Of a DNA stretch of 64,000 bases, positions 54,213 to 63,783 are shown one piece after another. Origin of the DNA: Devosia sp. FKR38 (lineage in GTDB: Bacteria > Pseudomonadota > Alphaproteobacteria > Rhizobiales > Devosiaceae); contig NZ_STGC01000005.1 of NCBI RefSeq assembly GCF_005222805.1, forward strand, positions 1,837,651 to 1,901,650. The letters run 5' to 3'. Position 1 is the stretch's first letter. Every line of letters starts with the position of its first letter. The position numbers and the translations under genes are program-made. The notes below the pieces were generated by a model. The model was not told the DNA's origin. It worked only from the letters and a program-made list of their open reading frames with translations, and made no database searches.

Positions 54213-54716
54213 ATGACAAATAGCGACACGTTGTTTGCTGCCGGCGGAGACCCGGTGGAGATCCTGAACTGGCGACGGGTAACGCCGCGCCTGACGACTT
54301 CCGGTCAGCCCACTGAAGCACAATTGCATCGCCTCAAGGCACTCGGGGTAACCCAGGTCATCAACCTGGGCCTCCACACCCACGAGAAGGCGCTACCAAA
54401 TGAACCAGGCTCGCTTGCCGCCTTGGGCATCGTTTACACGCATATTCCCGTTGAGTTCACGGCCCCGAGTGACGTGGACTTCGAGCGTTACTGTGCTGTG
54501 ATGGCCGAGGCAGCCAACGAGGTCATCCATGTGCATTGTATCTACAATGCCCGTGTGAGCGCCTTTGTCTATCGTCAGTTCCGCGACCGACCCGACAAGG
54601 CACGATCAGCAGCGATCATGGAGAGCATCTGGCGCCCGGGCGGTGTCTGGGCACGGTTCATCGGCAATAATGCGGACGCGGCGCTTCCAGACCGCTATGC
54701 CGGCCGGGACTACTGA
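54213..54716 (+). CDS. Protein tyrosine phosphatase-like protein with CX4R loop
   Basis: A 167-residue protein with the dual-specificity/DUF442-type phosphatase fold: RRVTPRLTTSGQPTEAQLHRLKALGVTQVINLGL, then VIHVHCIYNARVSAFVYRQFRD. The active-site loop has Cys and Arg separated by four residues (HCIYNARVS) rather than the five of classical tyrosine phosphatases; the same spacing is, as I recall, typical of this subfamily. AAGGAGG precedes the ATG at 54213. A TTGACC at 54087 could be its -35. It lies between two copies of the ftsA end. Substrate unknown. Confidence 0.8.
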   Translation: MTNSDTLFAAGGDPVEILNWRRVTPRLTTSGQPTEAQLHRLKALGVTQVINLGLHTHEKALPNEPGSLAALGIVYTHIPVEFTAPSDVDFERYCAVMAEAANEVIHVHCIYNARVSAFVYRQFRDRPDKARSAAIMESIWRPGGVWARFIGNNADAALPDRYAGRDY

Positions 54717-54726
54717 GACGCAAATG

Positions 54727-54789
54727 GCCTAAAAGCTCGAGCGCAGCCAGTTGCCGACGCGGTGGAAATAGCCGTCCGTGCCGGTCAGC
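54727..54789 (-). repeat. Second copy of the 63-bp direct repeat, inside ftsA
   Basis: Same orientation as the copy at 53965-54027. It contains the genuine stop codon and last 19 codons of ftsA plus two flanking bases. Together the repeats bracket a 699-bp segment carrying the phosphatase-like gene. Confidence 0.9.
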
Positions 54790-56042
54790 TTGCGGCTGCC
54801 GCGCGGCTCGGAATATTCCTTGGCGCAGACCTGCGGATAGATCAGCATGCCGGCCACCGTGGCAAAGGCGGCGCCCTTGGCGATCTCGGGCAGGCCGGCG
54901 ATGCCCATCGGGCGGCCATTGCGCACATTGCGCGCCAGCGTGCGCCGCGCCACTTCCGGCAGGCCTGTCATTTCGCTGGCGCCACCCGTCAGTACGAAGC
55001 GGCGGCCACACACATCCATCATGCCAGTCGCCTGCATGCGGTCGCGAATGGCAGTAAGGATTTCCTCGATGCGCGGACGCATGATGCGGGTCAGCACCGA
55101 ACGGGCCACCTGCCCCGGCGCCTCGTCGTGGCTGGCGCCAACCGGCTGGATCGGGATCAGGTCGCGTTCGTCGGCCTGGCCAGGCAGCACCGAGCCATAA
55201 AGCGTCTTGAGGCGCTCGGCATCGGCCACGCTCACCGAGAGCTGGCGGGCAATGTCCAGCGTCAGGTGATGGCCGCCAATGGCGATGGCATCCGCATAGA
55301 CCAGATGGCCTTCGTTGAAGACCGAAACCGTGGTGGTGGCGCCGCCAAAATCGATGCAGGCCACGCCCAGCTTGGCTTCGTCGTCGACCAGCGTCGCCAG
55401 GCCCGAGGCATAGGGGGTGGCGATCAGCGCCTCGATCTGCAGATGGCAGCGATGCAGCACCAGTTCGAGATTGCGCATGGCCAGGGTCTCCGAGCTGACC
55501 ACAGCCACATCGACACTGAGCTTGTCGCCCACCATGCCCTTGGGGTCGCGGATGCCCTTCTGCCCATCAATGGCATAGCCGATCGGCAGCGCATGGATGA
55601 TCGAGCGTTCCGGGCGCACCGAGCGCTCGTTGACGGCGCGCAGCACGCGATGGATATCGGCCTTTTCGACCTCCTGCCCGTCCAGCGACACCGCGGCCGA
55701 GAAGGTCTCCGAGCCCAGCCGGCCAGCCGTCACATTGACGATCACCGATTCCAGTGTCAGCCCGGCGGCGCGCTCGGCCATGCCCACCACGGCACGGATG
55801 GTGTGCTCGGCCTTTTCGATATCGGTGACAACGCCGCTCTTGACGCCTGACGAGGGGCCATAGCCAAAGCCGATGACCTCGGCGCGATGCGAACGGCCCT
55901 TGAGCGCGGTGCCTTCGGCGCGCGGCGTCAGGCGGGCGATCACGCAGCAGACCTTGGTCGAGCCGATGTCGAGCACCGCCACCAGCGTGGTCTTGCCGGG
56001 TTGCACGGGACGCAGCCGCGAGGTCATGGCATCGGTCATCAT
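54729..56042 (-). CDS. ftsA: Cell division protein FtsA
   Basis: FtsA is the actin-like ATPase that ties FtsZ to the membrane. The 437 residues include the phosphate-1 motif LVAVLDIGSTKVCCVIAR, the 1C domain, the phosphate-2 motif VACIDFGGATTTVSVF, the adenosine motif FVLTGGASEMTGL, and the terminal amphipathic membrane helix DGYFHRVGNWLRSSF. The ATG overlaps the ftsQ stop by 4 bp. In most relatives ftsZ follows directly; here a three-gene insert intervenes. Confidence 0.95.
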   Translation of the reverse strand: MMTDAMTSRLRPVQPGKTTLVAVLDIGSTKVCCVIARLTPRAEGTALKGRSHRAEVIGFGYGPSSGVKSGVVTDIEKAEHTIRAVVGMAERAAGLTLESVIVNVTAGRLGSETFSAAVSLDGQEVEKADIHRVLRAVNERSVRPERSIIHALPIGYAIDGQKGIRDPKGMVGDKLSVDVAVVSSETLAMRNLELVLHRCHLQIEALIATPYASGLATLVDDEAKLGVACIDFGGATTTVSVFNEGHLVYADAIAIGGHHLTLDIARQLSVSVADAERLKTLYGSVLPGQADERDLIPIQPVGASHDEAPGQVARSVLTRIMRPRIEEILTAIRDRMQATGMMDVCGRRFVLTGGASEMTGLPEVARRTLARNVRNGRPMGIAGLPEIAKGAAFATVAGMLIYPQVCAKEYSEPRGSRKLTGTDGYFHRVGNWLRSSF

Positions 56043-56935
56043 GGCTTTTTGGTTTCTTGGTCGGAAGTGTCTTCGTCGGACGTGTTGGGCCGCACGGCCA
56101 CCAGGCTGGGCACGCGCAGGTCGATGACGCTGAGGTCGCGGTCGAGCAGCTGGTAGCTGTCCTGATAGGTCACCAGGTGCCGCAGCGCCCCGGCCACGCC
56201 CAGCTCGGGCAACTGCACGCGCAGGCCCGTATCATAGATCAGGTCCCAGCGGCGGTCGGCGATGCGCGACAGCGCCACCAGCCCGTCCTTGAGTGTGGGA
56301 TATTGGTCGAGCGCCCGGATCATCACCAGCGCATCATCATTGGCGCCATCGCCCACCACCAGCGGCAGGTCGCCATAAGCGCCCTTGTCCTCGCCGATCT
56401 GCTCGCCGCTGGCATCGACCACAAAGGTGATGCCATCGATGCGCCAGCGCGCCACGGGCAGCTTTTCGGTGACCGTCACCACCAGGCCATCGGGATAGGT
56501 CTTGCGGATATTGACCGTCTCGATCGCCGGCAGCGCCGCAATGCGCTGGCGCGCCGCTTCGATGTCGAAGCCGACGCTGGAGGTCTGCGGCTCGACGCCG
56601 AGCGCGTCGAAAATGGCCTGTTCGCTGGTCAGCGTCTGGCCGGTGATGGATATCTCGCCAATGGCAAAGCCGGCGGCAGCAAAGCGCGACTGCGCCAGCT
56701 CGCCCAGGCTGCTGGCGCCCAATTGGATGGGTTCGCGCAGTTCATAGAGTGCGGTTGCGCCCACCAGCAGCGCCACGGCCAGCATGGTGCGGGTCAGGCC
56801 CTTGCGATGCAGCACCCAGGCACGGCCGACATTGTTGGCGATGCGACGACGGGGGGAGCGGACAGGAACAGGCAGGGTCCGGGGGTCATAGACCCGCGCA
56901 CCAGCGAGAAAGGCCTCGCTCTTTACCTGTTGCAA
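56039..56935 (-). CDS. ftsQ: Cell division protein FtsQ
   Basis: FtsQ links early and late divisome proteins. In 298 residues there is a basic cytosolic stretch, one membrane helix ([17 protein letters not shown]), a POTRA domain ([24 protein letters not shown]) and the FtsQ domain with [23 protein letters not shown]. The start is TTG at 56935, convincingly placed by GGAGG seven bases upstream. It overlaps the end of ddl by 13 bp. Confidence 0.93.
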   Translation of the reverse strand: MQQVKSEAFLAGARVYDPRTLPVPVRSPRRRIANNVGRAWVLHRKGLTRTMLAVALLVGATALYELREPIQLGASSLGELAQSRFAAAGFAIGEISITGQTLTSEQAIFDALGVEPQTSSVGFDIEAARQRIAALPAIETVNIRKTYPDGLVVTVTEKLPVARWRIDGITFVVDASGEQIGEDKGAYGDLPLVVGDGANDDALVMIRALDQYPTLKDGLVALSRIADRRWDLIYDTGLRVQLPELGVAGALRHLVTYQDSYQLLDRDLSVIDLRVPSLVAVRPNTSDEDTSDQETKKP

Positions 56936-57843
56936 CTCGCGTCCTCCACCATCCAGGAAACCAGCTCTTCGAAGGAATGCCCGGCATGCAGAGCCTGCTC
57001 GGGCACCAGCGATGTGGCGGTCATGCCTGGCTGGGTGTTGATTTCCAGGCAGACCAGTTCGCCATCGGGGCCGGCTGCGTCGTTGTAGCGGAAGTCACAC
57101 CGCGTCACGCCTCGGCAGCCGATCGCCGCATGGGCGGCTAGGCTTAGCTTTTGCACTTTGTCGTAAATTTTCGGTTGCAGCTGCGCCGGAATAATGTGCG
57201 TTGAGCCGCCTTTGGCATATTTGGCGTCGTAGCTGTAGAAGGCCAGGTCGGTGACGATTTCGGTGACGCCCAGCGCCACATCGCCCATCACCGCGCAGGT
57301 CAGCTCGCGCCCCGGAATATAGCGCTCGACCATCACGTCCTCGCCCGAATTCCACTCGGCACTGAGCACTTCCTGCGGCGGCCGATTGGCGCCCTGGCGC
57401 ACGATATGCACGCCAAAGCTCGAGCCATCGGCAATCGGCTTGATCACATAGGGTGGCGCCATCACATGCCCGGCCCCGGCCTCGCTGCGCGGCACGATCA
57501 CATGGTCGGTCACCGGCACGCCGGCGGCCTTCATCACGATCTTGGCCTGGTGCTTGTCCATGGCCAGCGCCGAGGCCAGCACGCCCGAATGCGTATAGGG
57601 AATGGCCAGCAGCTCCAGCACGCCCTGCATCATGCCGCTCTCGCCAAACGGGCCATGCAGCGCATTGAAGGCCACATCGGGCTTGAGCGCGGTCAGCACA
57701 TTGGCGATATCGCGGCCCACATCGACTTCGGTCACCTTGTAGCCAGCATTGCGCAGTGCCTGCGAACACTCCCGGCCCGAATTGAGCGACACTGGCCGCT
57801 CATTGGACCAGCCACCCATCAAAACGGCGACATGCTTGCTCAT
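56923..57843 (-). CDS. ddl: D-alanine--D-alanine ligase
   Basis: This ATP-grasp enzyme makes D-Ala-D-Ala for peptidoglycan. The 306-residue protein shows [17 protein letters not shown] and [14 protein letters not shown] near the start, the ATP-binding [16 protein letters not shown] and the metal site [29 protein letters not shown] precedes the ATG. The two-residue change in the usual GG.S.ER.VSL pattern (WSNERPVSL) is common in alphas. It lies between murB and ftsQ, the typical order. Confidence 0.95.
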   Translation of the reverse strand: MSKHVAVLMGGWSNERPVSLNSGRECSQALRNAGYKVTEVDVGRDIANVLTALKPDVAFNALHGPFGESGMMQGVLELLAIPYTHSGVLASALAMDKHQAKIVMKAAGVPVTDHVIVPRSEAGAGHVMAPPYVIKPIADGSSFGVHIVRQGANRPPQEVLSAEWNSGEDVMVERYIPGRELTCAVMGDVALGVTEIVTDLAFYSYDAKYAKGGSTHIIPAQLQPKIYDKVQKLSLAAHAAIGCRGVTRCDFRYNDAAGPDGELVCLEINTQPGMTATSLVPEQALHAGHSFEELVSWMVEDASCNR

Positions 57844-57880
57844 GGCTGGGTCCTATCATTGGTAACGAGAGAGGCGGCCA

Positions 57881-58858
57881 TCACACCGCCCCCGTGAACA
57901 CAGCGCCATCAAGGAACTCGCGCACCTCCTGGCCCGGCAGGAAATGGCCCATGCGGCGGATTTCCCAGCTCAGGGAAATGCCCGAATGGGCCCGCACGCG
58001 GTTGCGCACGGTCTCGCCCAGCGTCTCGATGTCATGGGCCGTTGCGTCCTCGACATTGAGCAGGAAATTGGCATGCAGCTCGCTCATCTGGGCGCCGCCG
58101 ACCCGCAGGCCACGGCAGCCCGCCGCGTCGATCAGCTTCCAGCTCGAATGACCATCGGGATTCTTGAAGGTCGAGCCGCCCGTCTTGGCCTTGGTGGGCT
58201 GGCTGGCCTCGCGCTTTTCGGTGATTTCGCGCATCCGGTTGAGGATTTCGTCGCGGTCGCCGGCAAAGCCCTGGTACACCGCCGAGGTGAACACCGCGCC
58301 GCGCGGCCCGTTGGACTTGCGATAGAGATAGCCCATGTCGGCATTGCTCAGGGTAATGATCTCGCCCTGCCGGGTCACCGCGCGCAGCTCGACCATGCGG
58401 TCGCGCGTCTCGGTGCCATAGCAGCCCGCGTTCATATAGAGCGCGCCGCCGATGCCGCCCGGAATGCCGCGATAAAAGGTCAGCCCGTCAATGCCGGCTT
58501 CCGCCGCAGCAGTGGCCACCTTGACGTCGGGCAGCGAGGTGCCCACCCGGATCTTGTGATCGTCCAGCACCTCGATCTGGCCAAAGGCCTTGCCCGAGAG
58601 GCGGATGACAACGCCATCGATGCCGCCGTCGCGGATCAACAGGTTCGAGCCCAGCCCGATCACCGTCACGCGGATCTCGGCCGGCAAATGCTTGAGGAAA
58701 TAGGCCAGGTCGGCCTCGTCGGCCGGCGTGAAGAACAATTGCGCCGGCCCGCCGACGCGGAACCAGGTCACTTCGCTCAGCAGCTGGTTGGGGATCAGGC
58801 GACCACGCACCTCACCGATCCAACTGGCAAACTGCGGCAGCAGGTCGGGATAGCTCAT
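57881..58858 (-). CDS. murB: UDP-N-acetylenolpyruvoylglucosamine reductase
   Basis: MurB is an FAD enzyme that reduces enolpyruvyl-UDP-GlcNAc to UDP-MurNAc. The 325-residue protein shows [14 protein letters not shown], the FAD-binding [43 protein letters not shown] with the catalytic Arg, and [12 protein letters not shown] with the catalytic Ser (type I). The ATG at 58858 overlaps the murC stop by 4 bp; a longer frame upstream is not family-like. Confidence 0.95.
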   Translation of the reverse strand: MSYPDLLPQFASWIGEVRGRLIPNQLLSEVTWFRVGGPAQLFFTPADEADLAYFLKHLPAEIRVTVIGLGSNLLIRDGGIDGVVIRLSGKAFGQIEVLDDHKIRVGTSLPDVKVATAAAEAGIDGLTFYRGIPGGIGGALYMNAGCYGTETRDRMVELRAVTRQGEIITLSNADMGYLYRKSNGPRGAVFTSAVYQGFAGDRDEILNRMREITEKREASQPTKAKTGGSTFKNPDGHSSWKLIDAAGCRGLRVGGAQMSELHANFLLNVEDATAHDIETLGETVRNRVRAHSGISLSWEIRRMGHFLPGQEVREFLDGAVFTGAV

Positions 58859-60273
58859 TTGGGCTCCTCCCCGATCAGCGCGCCCAGCTCGGCCGGCAGC
58901 GCCGCCGCCCATTGGGTGATATTGCCCGCGCCCAGGCACACTACATAATCGCCATCGGCGGCACGCTCGGCGATCATCGCGGCGAGATCCTCCGGCCCGG
59001 CCAGCACGCGGGCGTCACGATGGCCGCGGGCGCGGATGCGGTTGACCAGCTCTTCATGCGTCACGCCGGCAATCGGCTGCTCACCGGCGGCATAGACCGG
59101 CGCCACGATGACCGTGTCGGCATCGTTGAAACAGGCCGAGAAATCGTCGAACAGATCATGGAGGCGGCTGAAGCGGTGCGGCTGCACCACCGCAATCACA
59201 TCGCGCCGTGTGGACTGCCGCGCCGCCCGCAGCACAGCGGCGATTTCCACCGGGTGATGGCCATAGTCGTCGATGACGGTGATGCCACCGACGACGCCCG
59301 TGCGGGTGAAGCGGCGCTTGACGCCAGTAAAACCCTTGAGCCCCTTGCGGATCGCCTCGGCCGGCACATGCAACTGGTCGGCCACGGCAATGGCGGCGGT
59401 GGCATTGAGCGCATTGTGCACGCCCGGCATGGGCAGCTCCAGCCCGTCGATGCGCAGCTGCGTCATGCGGATACGGTCGCGGATTTCCACCGAGAAATGG
59501 CTGACACCATCGATGGTCTCGAGATCGACCAGACGCACATCGGCCTGCGGATTGCGCCCATAGGTGATGACGCGGCGGTCCTTGATCTCGCCCACCAGCG
59601 CCTGCACTTCGGGATGGTCCAGGCACATCACGGCAAAGCCATAGAAGGGCACATTCTCCACGAACTGGTGGAAGGCCTTCTTCACCCCTTCGAAATCGCC
59701 ATAATGGTCGAGATGCTCGGGGTCGATATTGGTCACCACGGCCACGTCAGCGGGCAGCTTGACGAAGGTGCCGTCGCTCTCGTCGGCCTCAACCACCATC
59801 CACTCGCCGCCGCCCAGCCGGGCATTGGTGCCATAGGCATTGATGATGCCGCCGTTGATCACGGTCGGGTCGAGATTGCCCGCGTCCAGCAGCGTCGCCA
59901 CCAGCGTCGTCGTGGTGGTCTTGCCATGCGTGCCACCAATGGCAATGGCGGTCTTGAAGCGCATGATCTCGGCCAGCATTTCGGCGCGCCGCACGATGGG
60001 CAGCGCCTTGGCGCGGGCCGCCACCAACTCGGGATTGTCCTTCTTGATGGCCGAGGACACCACCACCACCTCGGCCTGGCCGAGATTGTCCCCGCTCTGG
60101 CCGATGGCCACCTTGATGCCCATGTCGCGCAGGCGCTGCACATTGGGGTTCAGCGAAGCGTCCGAGCCCTGCACCGTATAGCCCTGGTTATGCAGGATTT
60201 CAGCGATGCCGCTCATGCCAATGCCACCGATGCCGATGAAATGGACGGGGCCGATATTGCGGGGCATCTTCAT
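58855..60273 (-). CDS. murC: UDP-N-acetylmuramate--L-alanine ligase
   Basis: MurC adds L-Ala to UDP-MurNAc, the first step of stem peptide assembly. The 472 residues begin with the nucleotide-binding [17 protein letters not shown] and contain the Mur-ligase P-loop [53 protein letters not shown] and [15 protein letters not shown] follow. It overlaps murB and follows murG by 24 bp, inside the coupled dcw run. Confidence 0.96.
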   Translation of the reverse strand: MKMPRNIGPVHFIGIGGIGMSGIAEILHNQGYTVQGSDASLNPNVQRLRDMGIKVAIGQSGDNLGQAEVVVVSSAIKKDNPELVAARAKALPIVRRAEMLAEIMRFKTAIAIGGTHGKTTTTTLVATLLDAGNLDPTVINGGIINAYGTNARLGGGEWMVVEADESDGTFVKLPADVAVVTNIDPEHLDHYGDFEGVKKAFHQFVENVPFYGFAVMCLDHPEVQALVGEIKDRRVITYGRNPQADVRLVDLETIDGVSHFSVEIRDRIRMTQLRIDGLELPMPGVHNALNATAAIAVADQLHVPAEAIRKGLKGFTGVKRRFTRTGVVGGITVIDDYGHHPVEIAAVLRAARQSTRRDVIAVVQPHRFSRLHDLFDDFSACFNDADTVIVAPVYAAGEQPIAGVTHEELVNRIRARGHRDARVLAGPEDLAAMIAERAADGDYVVCLGAGNITQWAAALPAELGALIGEEPK

Positions 60274-60297
60274 AGCGCAGTTTCCATGCTGTTTGGC

Positions 60298-61380
60298 TCA
60301 GGCGAGGCGTTCGGCGGCGTCGGCCAGCTTCTCGACGGCGCGAGGCTGGCCCAATGCGCGCGCCGCAGCGGCTGCCTTGGGCAGAATTGCCGGATCGGTT
60401 AACAGGTTCGTGAGCCGAGTGCCAAGCGATTGCGGTGAAAGCGTGGCCTGCTCGGCCACCCAGCCGCCCCCGGCCGTCTCCATCACCAGCGCATTGTTCT
60501 TCTGGTCGGCATCGATGGCGCCCGGCAGCGGCACCAGAATAGCGGGCCGTCCCAGCACGGTCAGCTCGGCAATGGTCGAGGCGCCCGACCGGCTGATCAC
60601 CAGATGGGCCTGGGCAATGCGCTCGGGCAGATCGGCCACAAAGGTCGCCAGTTCGACATTGATCTTGGCCTGGCGATAGATTTCGGCAACGCTCTGCAGA
60701 TCATCGGCACGGCACTGCTGCAACACCTGCAGCCGGCTGCGGATGGCCTCGGGCAGCAGCGTAACGGCCGGCGGCACGATTTCCGACAGTGCCTTGGCGC
60801 CCTGGCTGCCGCCAAACACCACCAGCCGGATCGGGCCGTCGCCATCGAGCTTGGGATAGGCCACACCCGAGGCGAGCCGCACCCGGTCGCGCACCGGATT
60901 GCCGGTCAGCACCTGCTCGACGCGCTTGCTGTCGGCAAATTTGGTGTTGGCAAAGCTCAGCGCCAAGAGGTCCGCAAAGGCGCACAGCGCCCGGTTGGCC
61001 CGACCCATCACCGCATTCTGCTCGTGCAATATCCCTGGAATACCCAGGAGGTTTGCGGCCAGGAACGGCGGAAAGGTCGGATAGCCACCAAAGGCGATCA
61101 CGCAGTCGGGCCGGTTGCGCGCCAGCTTGTAGAAGGCCACGGCCACGCCGCGCAGAATGGTCAGCCCGCCGGCGACGAACTTGATCGGATTGCGCAGATT
61201 GGGCGTCGCCGACGGCACGATATGCACCGCCTTGGCCGGGAAATCCCCGCCATAGCTTTCCACGCGATGGTCGGTCATCAGCTCGACATGGTGGCCGCGC
61301 CGCACCAGTTCCTGCGCAAGGGCCATCGCCGGAAACAGATGACCGCCCGTGCCGCCGGCCAGAAGGGTGAACTTGCTCAT
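60298..61380 (-). CDS. murG: Peptidoglycan glycosyltransferase MurG
   Basis: MurG adds GlcNAc to lipid I to give lipid II on the inner face of the membrane. The 360-residue GT-B fold has the N-terminal loop LLAGGTGGHLFPAMALAQEL, HEQNAVMGRANR, the second glycine loop VVFGGSQGAKALSEIVP and VISRSGASTIAELTVLGRPAILVPLP. It overlaps ftsW by 4 bp. Confidence 0.96.
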   Translation of the reverse strand: MSKFTLLAGGTGGHLFPAMALAQELVRRGHHVELMTDHRVESYGGDFPAKAVHIVPSATPNLRNPIKFVAGGLTILRGVAVAFYKLARNRPDCVIAFGGYPTFPPFLAANLLGIPGILHEQNAVMGRANRALCAFADLLALSFANTKFADSKRVEQVLTGNPVRDRVRLASGVAYPKLDGDGPIRLVVFGGSQGAKALSEIVPPAVTLLPEAIRSRLQVLQQCRADDLQSVAEIYRQAKINVELATFVADLPERIAQAHLVISRSGASTIAELTVLGRPAILVPLPGAIDADQKNNALVMETAGGGWVAEQATLSPQSLGTRLTNLLTDPAILPKAAAAARALGQPRAVEKLADAAERLA

Positions 61381-62549
61381 TCTGCCGGCGCCAGCGGCGC
61401 AATGGCGCTCTTGTAGCTCGGCAGGCCCGTGGCCAGCCGCTCTTCCGGCTTGATGCGGGTGAAGGCCAGCATCAGCCCCATGCCGAAGGCCACCGCGATC
61501 ATCGAGGTGCCGCCATAGGACACGAACGGCAGCGTCATGCCCTTGGGCGGAATGAGGTTGAGGTTCACCGCCAGATTAATGCCCGACTGCATGGCGAACT
61601 GGATCGCCAGCGTCGAGGCGGCCAGGCGGGCAAACAGGCTCGACTGCCGCTGCGCCCCGATCATGGCGCGGATGACGATAAAGGCAATCAGCGCCACCAG
61701 CACCATGCAGAACAGAATGCCGAATTCGCCGGCAGCGGCCGAGAACACATAGTCGGCATGGGCGTCGGGAATGAGCTTTTTGGCGATCGATTCACCTGGG
61801 CCGCGGCCGAACCAGCCGCCTTCGAGCAGCGACTGCAGCGCGCGGTCGATCTGATAGGTATTGCCGCCCCCGTCGGGGTTGAGGAAAGTATCGATGCGCC
61901 GCGACACATGCGGAAAGAACATATAGGCGCCAAACAGCAGCGCCCCGGCGGCCCCGGCCATGCCGAAGATGATGAACCAGGAAATCCCCGACAGGAACAG
62001 CAGCGTCGCCCAGGTGCCGGTCACCAGCGCCGTCTGCCCGATATCGGGCTGCAGCAGCAGGCCGGCTACGATCACCAGCATGATGCCCGTGGCCAGGATC
62101 TTGCCCGGCACATTGCGGTGGATCATCGATTCCGAGAACAGCCAGGCGCTGAGCACGGCAAAGGCCGGCTTGACGAATTCGGAGGGCTGCACCGACTGGC
62201 CGGCGAACGATACCCAACGGCGGGCGCCCTTGACCTCGGTGCCAAACTTCAGCGTGGCCCACAGCAGCGCAACGCTGACCACGAGCGTCACCAGCGTGGC
62301 AATGCGCGCCTGGCGATGGTTGAGCAGCGAGGTCACCAGCATCACCGGCAGCGCCAGGGCGCAGAACATGGCGTGGCGGATCACGAAATACCATTCGTTC
62401 AGCCCGATGCGCTCGGCCACCGGCGGGCTGGCGGCAAAGCTCAGCACCATGCCGCAGGTCATCAGCAGGATCAGCGCGCCCAGCAGCTCCCGGTCAATCG
62501 ACCACCACCACTCCGCCAGGGGCGTTTTATCGGCACGGGAGAACATCAT
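61377..62549 (-). CDS. ftsW: FtsW peptidoglycan glycosyltransferase (SEDS)
   Basis: FtsW is the SEDS-family polymerase of septal peptidoglycan. The 390-residue membrane protein has about ten helices and the SEDS patterns KGARRWVSFAGQSVQPSEFVKPAF (with the catalytic-loop Asp region further on at LIPDAHADYVFSAAAGEFG) and NLIPPKGMTLPFVSYGGTSM. No clear ribosome site precedes the ATG. The expected upstream gene murD is absent; a 121-bp gap separates it from mraY. Confidence 0.95.
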   Translation of the reverse strand: MMFSRADKTPLAEWWWSIDRELLGALILLMTCGMVLSFAASPPVAERIGLNEWYFVIRHAMFCALALPVMLVTSLLNHRQARIATLVTLVVSVALLWATLKFGTEVKGARRWVSFAGQSVQPSEFVKPAFAVLSAWLFSESMIHRNVPGKILATGIMLVIVAGLLLQPDIGQTALVTGTWATLLFLSGISWFIIFGMAGAAGALLFGAYMFFPHVSRRIDTFLNPDGGGNTYQIDRALQSLLEGGWFGRGPGESIAKKLIPDAHADYVFSAAAGEFGILFCMVLVALIAFIVIRAMIGAQRQSSLFARLAASTLAIQFAMQSGINLAVNLNLIPPKGMTLPFVSYGGTSMIAVAFGMGLMLAFTRIKPEERLATGLPSYKSAIAPLAPAE

Positions 62550-62644
62550 GGCAAAGCCGGGCTACTGGATACAAACTGCTGTAAATTGTAACAGGCCGTT
62601 GGTTACCGATTTGCCAATTGCTTTTGCGTTTTGCGAAAAGTGAG

Positions 62645-62667
62645 GATGGGCAACCCAGTTGCCCATC
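62645..62667 (-). terminator. Hairpin between mraY and ftsW
   Basis: GATGGGCAAC pairs perfectly with GTTGCCCATC around three bases, just past the mraY stop, and CTCACTTTTCG follows on the minus strand. It could partly terminate the mraY transcript and leave ftsW to a promoter in the remaining gap (62550-62640). Confidence 0.6.
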
Positions 62668-62670
62668 GCA

Positions 62671-63756
62671 TCAGCGCAGCTTGAGGCTCGACAGGCCGAT
62701 CAGCGCCAGCACGAAGCTGATGATCCAGAAGCGGATCACTACCTGGCTCTCGGTCCAGCCGAGATGCTCGAAATGGTGGTGGATCGGCGCCATGCGGAAC
62801 ACGCGCTTGCCGGTGAGCTTGAAGGACGCCACCTGGACGATCACCGAGACGGTTTCCAGCACGAAGAGGCCGCCGATGATGGCCAGCACGATTTCGTGCT
62901 TGGTGGCCACAGCGATGGTGCCCAGCGCGCCGCCCAGGGCGAGCGAGCCGGTGTCGCCCATAAAGATCTGCGCCGGCGGCGCGTTGAACCACAAAAAGCC
63001 CAGTCCCGCTCCGATCAGCGCGCCGCAAACCACCGCCAATTCGCCCGTGCCGGGCACATAGTTGAGCAGCAGATAGTCCGAGAAATTGACACTACCGACG
63101 AGGTACGCGATCAGCGCAAAGCACGCCGCCGCAACCATCACCGGCACAATGGCCAGGCCATCGAGGCCATCGGTGAGATTGACCGAATTGCCCGCGGCCA
63201 TCACCACGAAGCCGCCGAACAGGATGTAGAAATAGCCCAGGTTGAAGGCCAGGTCCTTGACGAACGGGAACAGCATCGCATTGCTGTGCGGCCCGGCATT
63301 GAGCTGGGAAATCGCATAGGCGGCGACGGCCCCGATCAGCGCTTCGAGCAGCAGCCGCTGCTTGCTGCCAAAGCCCTTGTGGCTCATGCGCTTGACCTTG
63401 AGATAGTCGTCGTAAAAGCCGATGGCGCCAAAGCCCACCGTCACGAACAGCACCACCCAGACATAGCCATTGCTCAGATTGGCCCAGATCAGCGTCGAAA
63501 ACACCGCGCCCGACAGGATCATCAGCCCGCCCATGGTGGGCGTGCCCTTCTTGGTCAGCAGGTGCCCCGCCGGACCGTCCTCACGGATCGGCTGGCCCTT
63601 GCCCTGCTTGAGGCGCAGCAGCGCAATCATGCCGGGGCCGAACAGGAACACGAAGAACAGCGCCGTGATCACCGCACCCGCCGTGCGGAAGGTGATATAG
63701 CGGAAAACGTTGAGCGCCGTCAGCGCGTCGCCCAACTGGCTGAGAAAATACAACAT
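62671..63756 (-). CDS. mraY: Phospho-N-acetylmuramoyl-pentapeptide transferase
   Basis: MraY moves phospho-MurNAc-pentapeptide to undecaprenyl phosphate, forming lipid I. The 361-residue protein has ten membrane helices. The family motifs are [13 protein letters not shown], the acidic pair in [36 protein letters not shown] and the terminal [24 protein letters not shown]. It lies 27 bp after murF, as usual in dcw clusters. Confidence 0.96.
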   Translation of the reverse strand: MLYFLSQLGDALTALNVFRYITFRTAGAVITALFFVFLFGPGMIALLRLKQGKGQPIREDGPAGHLLTKKGTPTMGGLMILSGAVFSTLIWANLSNGYVWVVLFVTVGFGAIGFYDDYLKVKRMSHKGFGSKQRLLLEALIGAVAAYAISQLNAGPHSNAMLFPFVKDLAFNLGYFYILFGGFVVMAAGNSVNLTDGLDGLAIVPVMVAAACFALIAYLVGSVNFSDYLLLNYVPGTGELAVVCGALIGAGLGFLWFNAPPAQIFMGDTGSLALGGALGTIAVATKHEIVLAIIGGLFVLETVSVIVQVASFKLTGKRVFRMAPIHHHFEHLGWTESQVVIRFWIISFVLALIGLSSLKLR

Positions 63757-63783
63757 GGATAGGCGTGTCCTCGTTGGCTGGGG

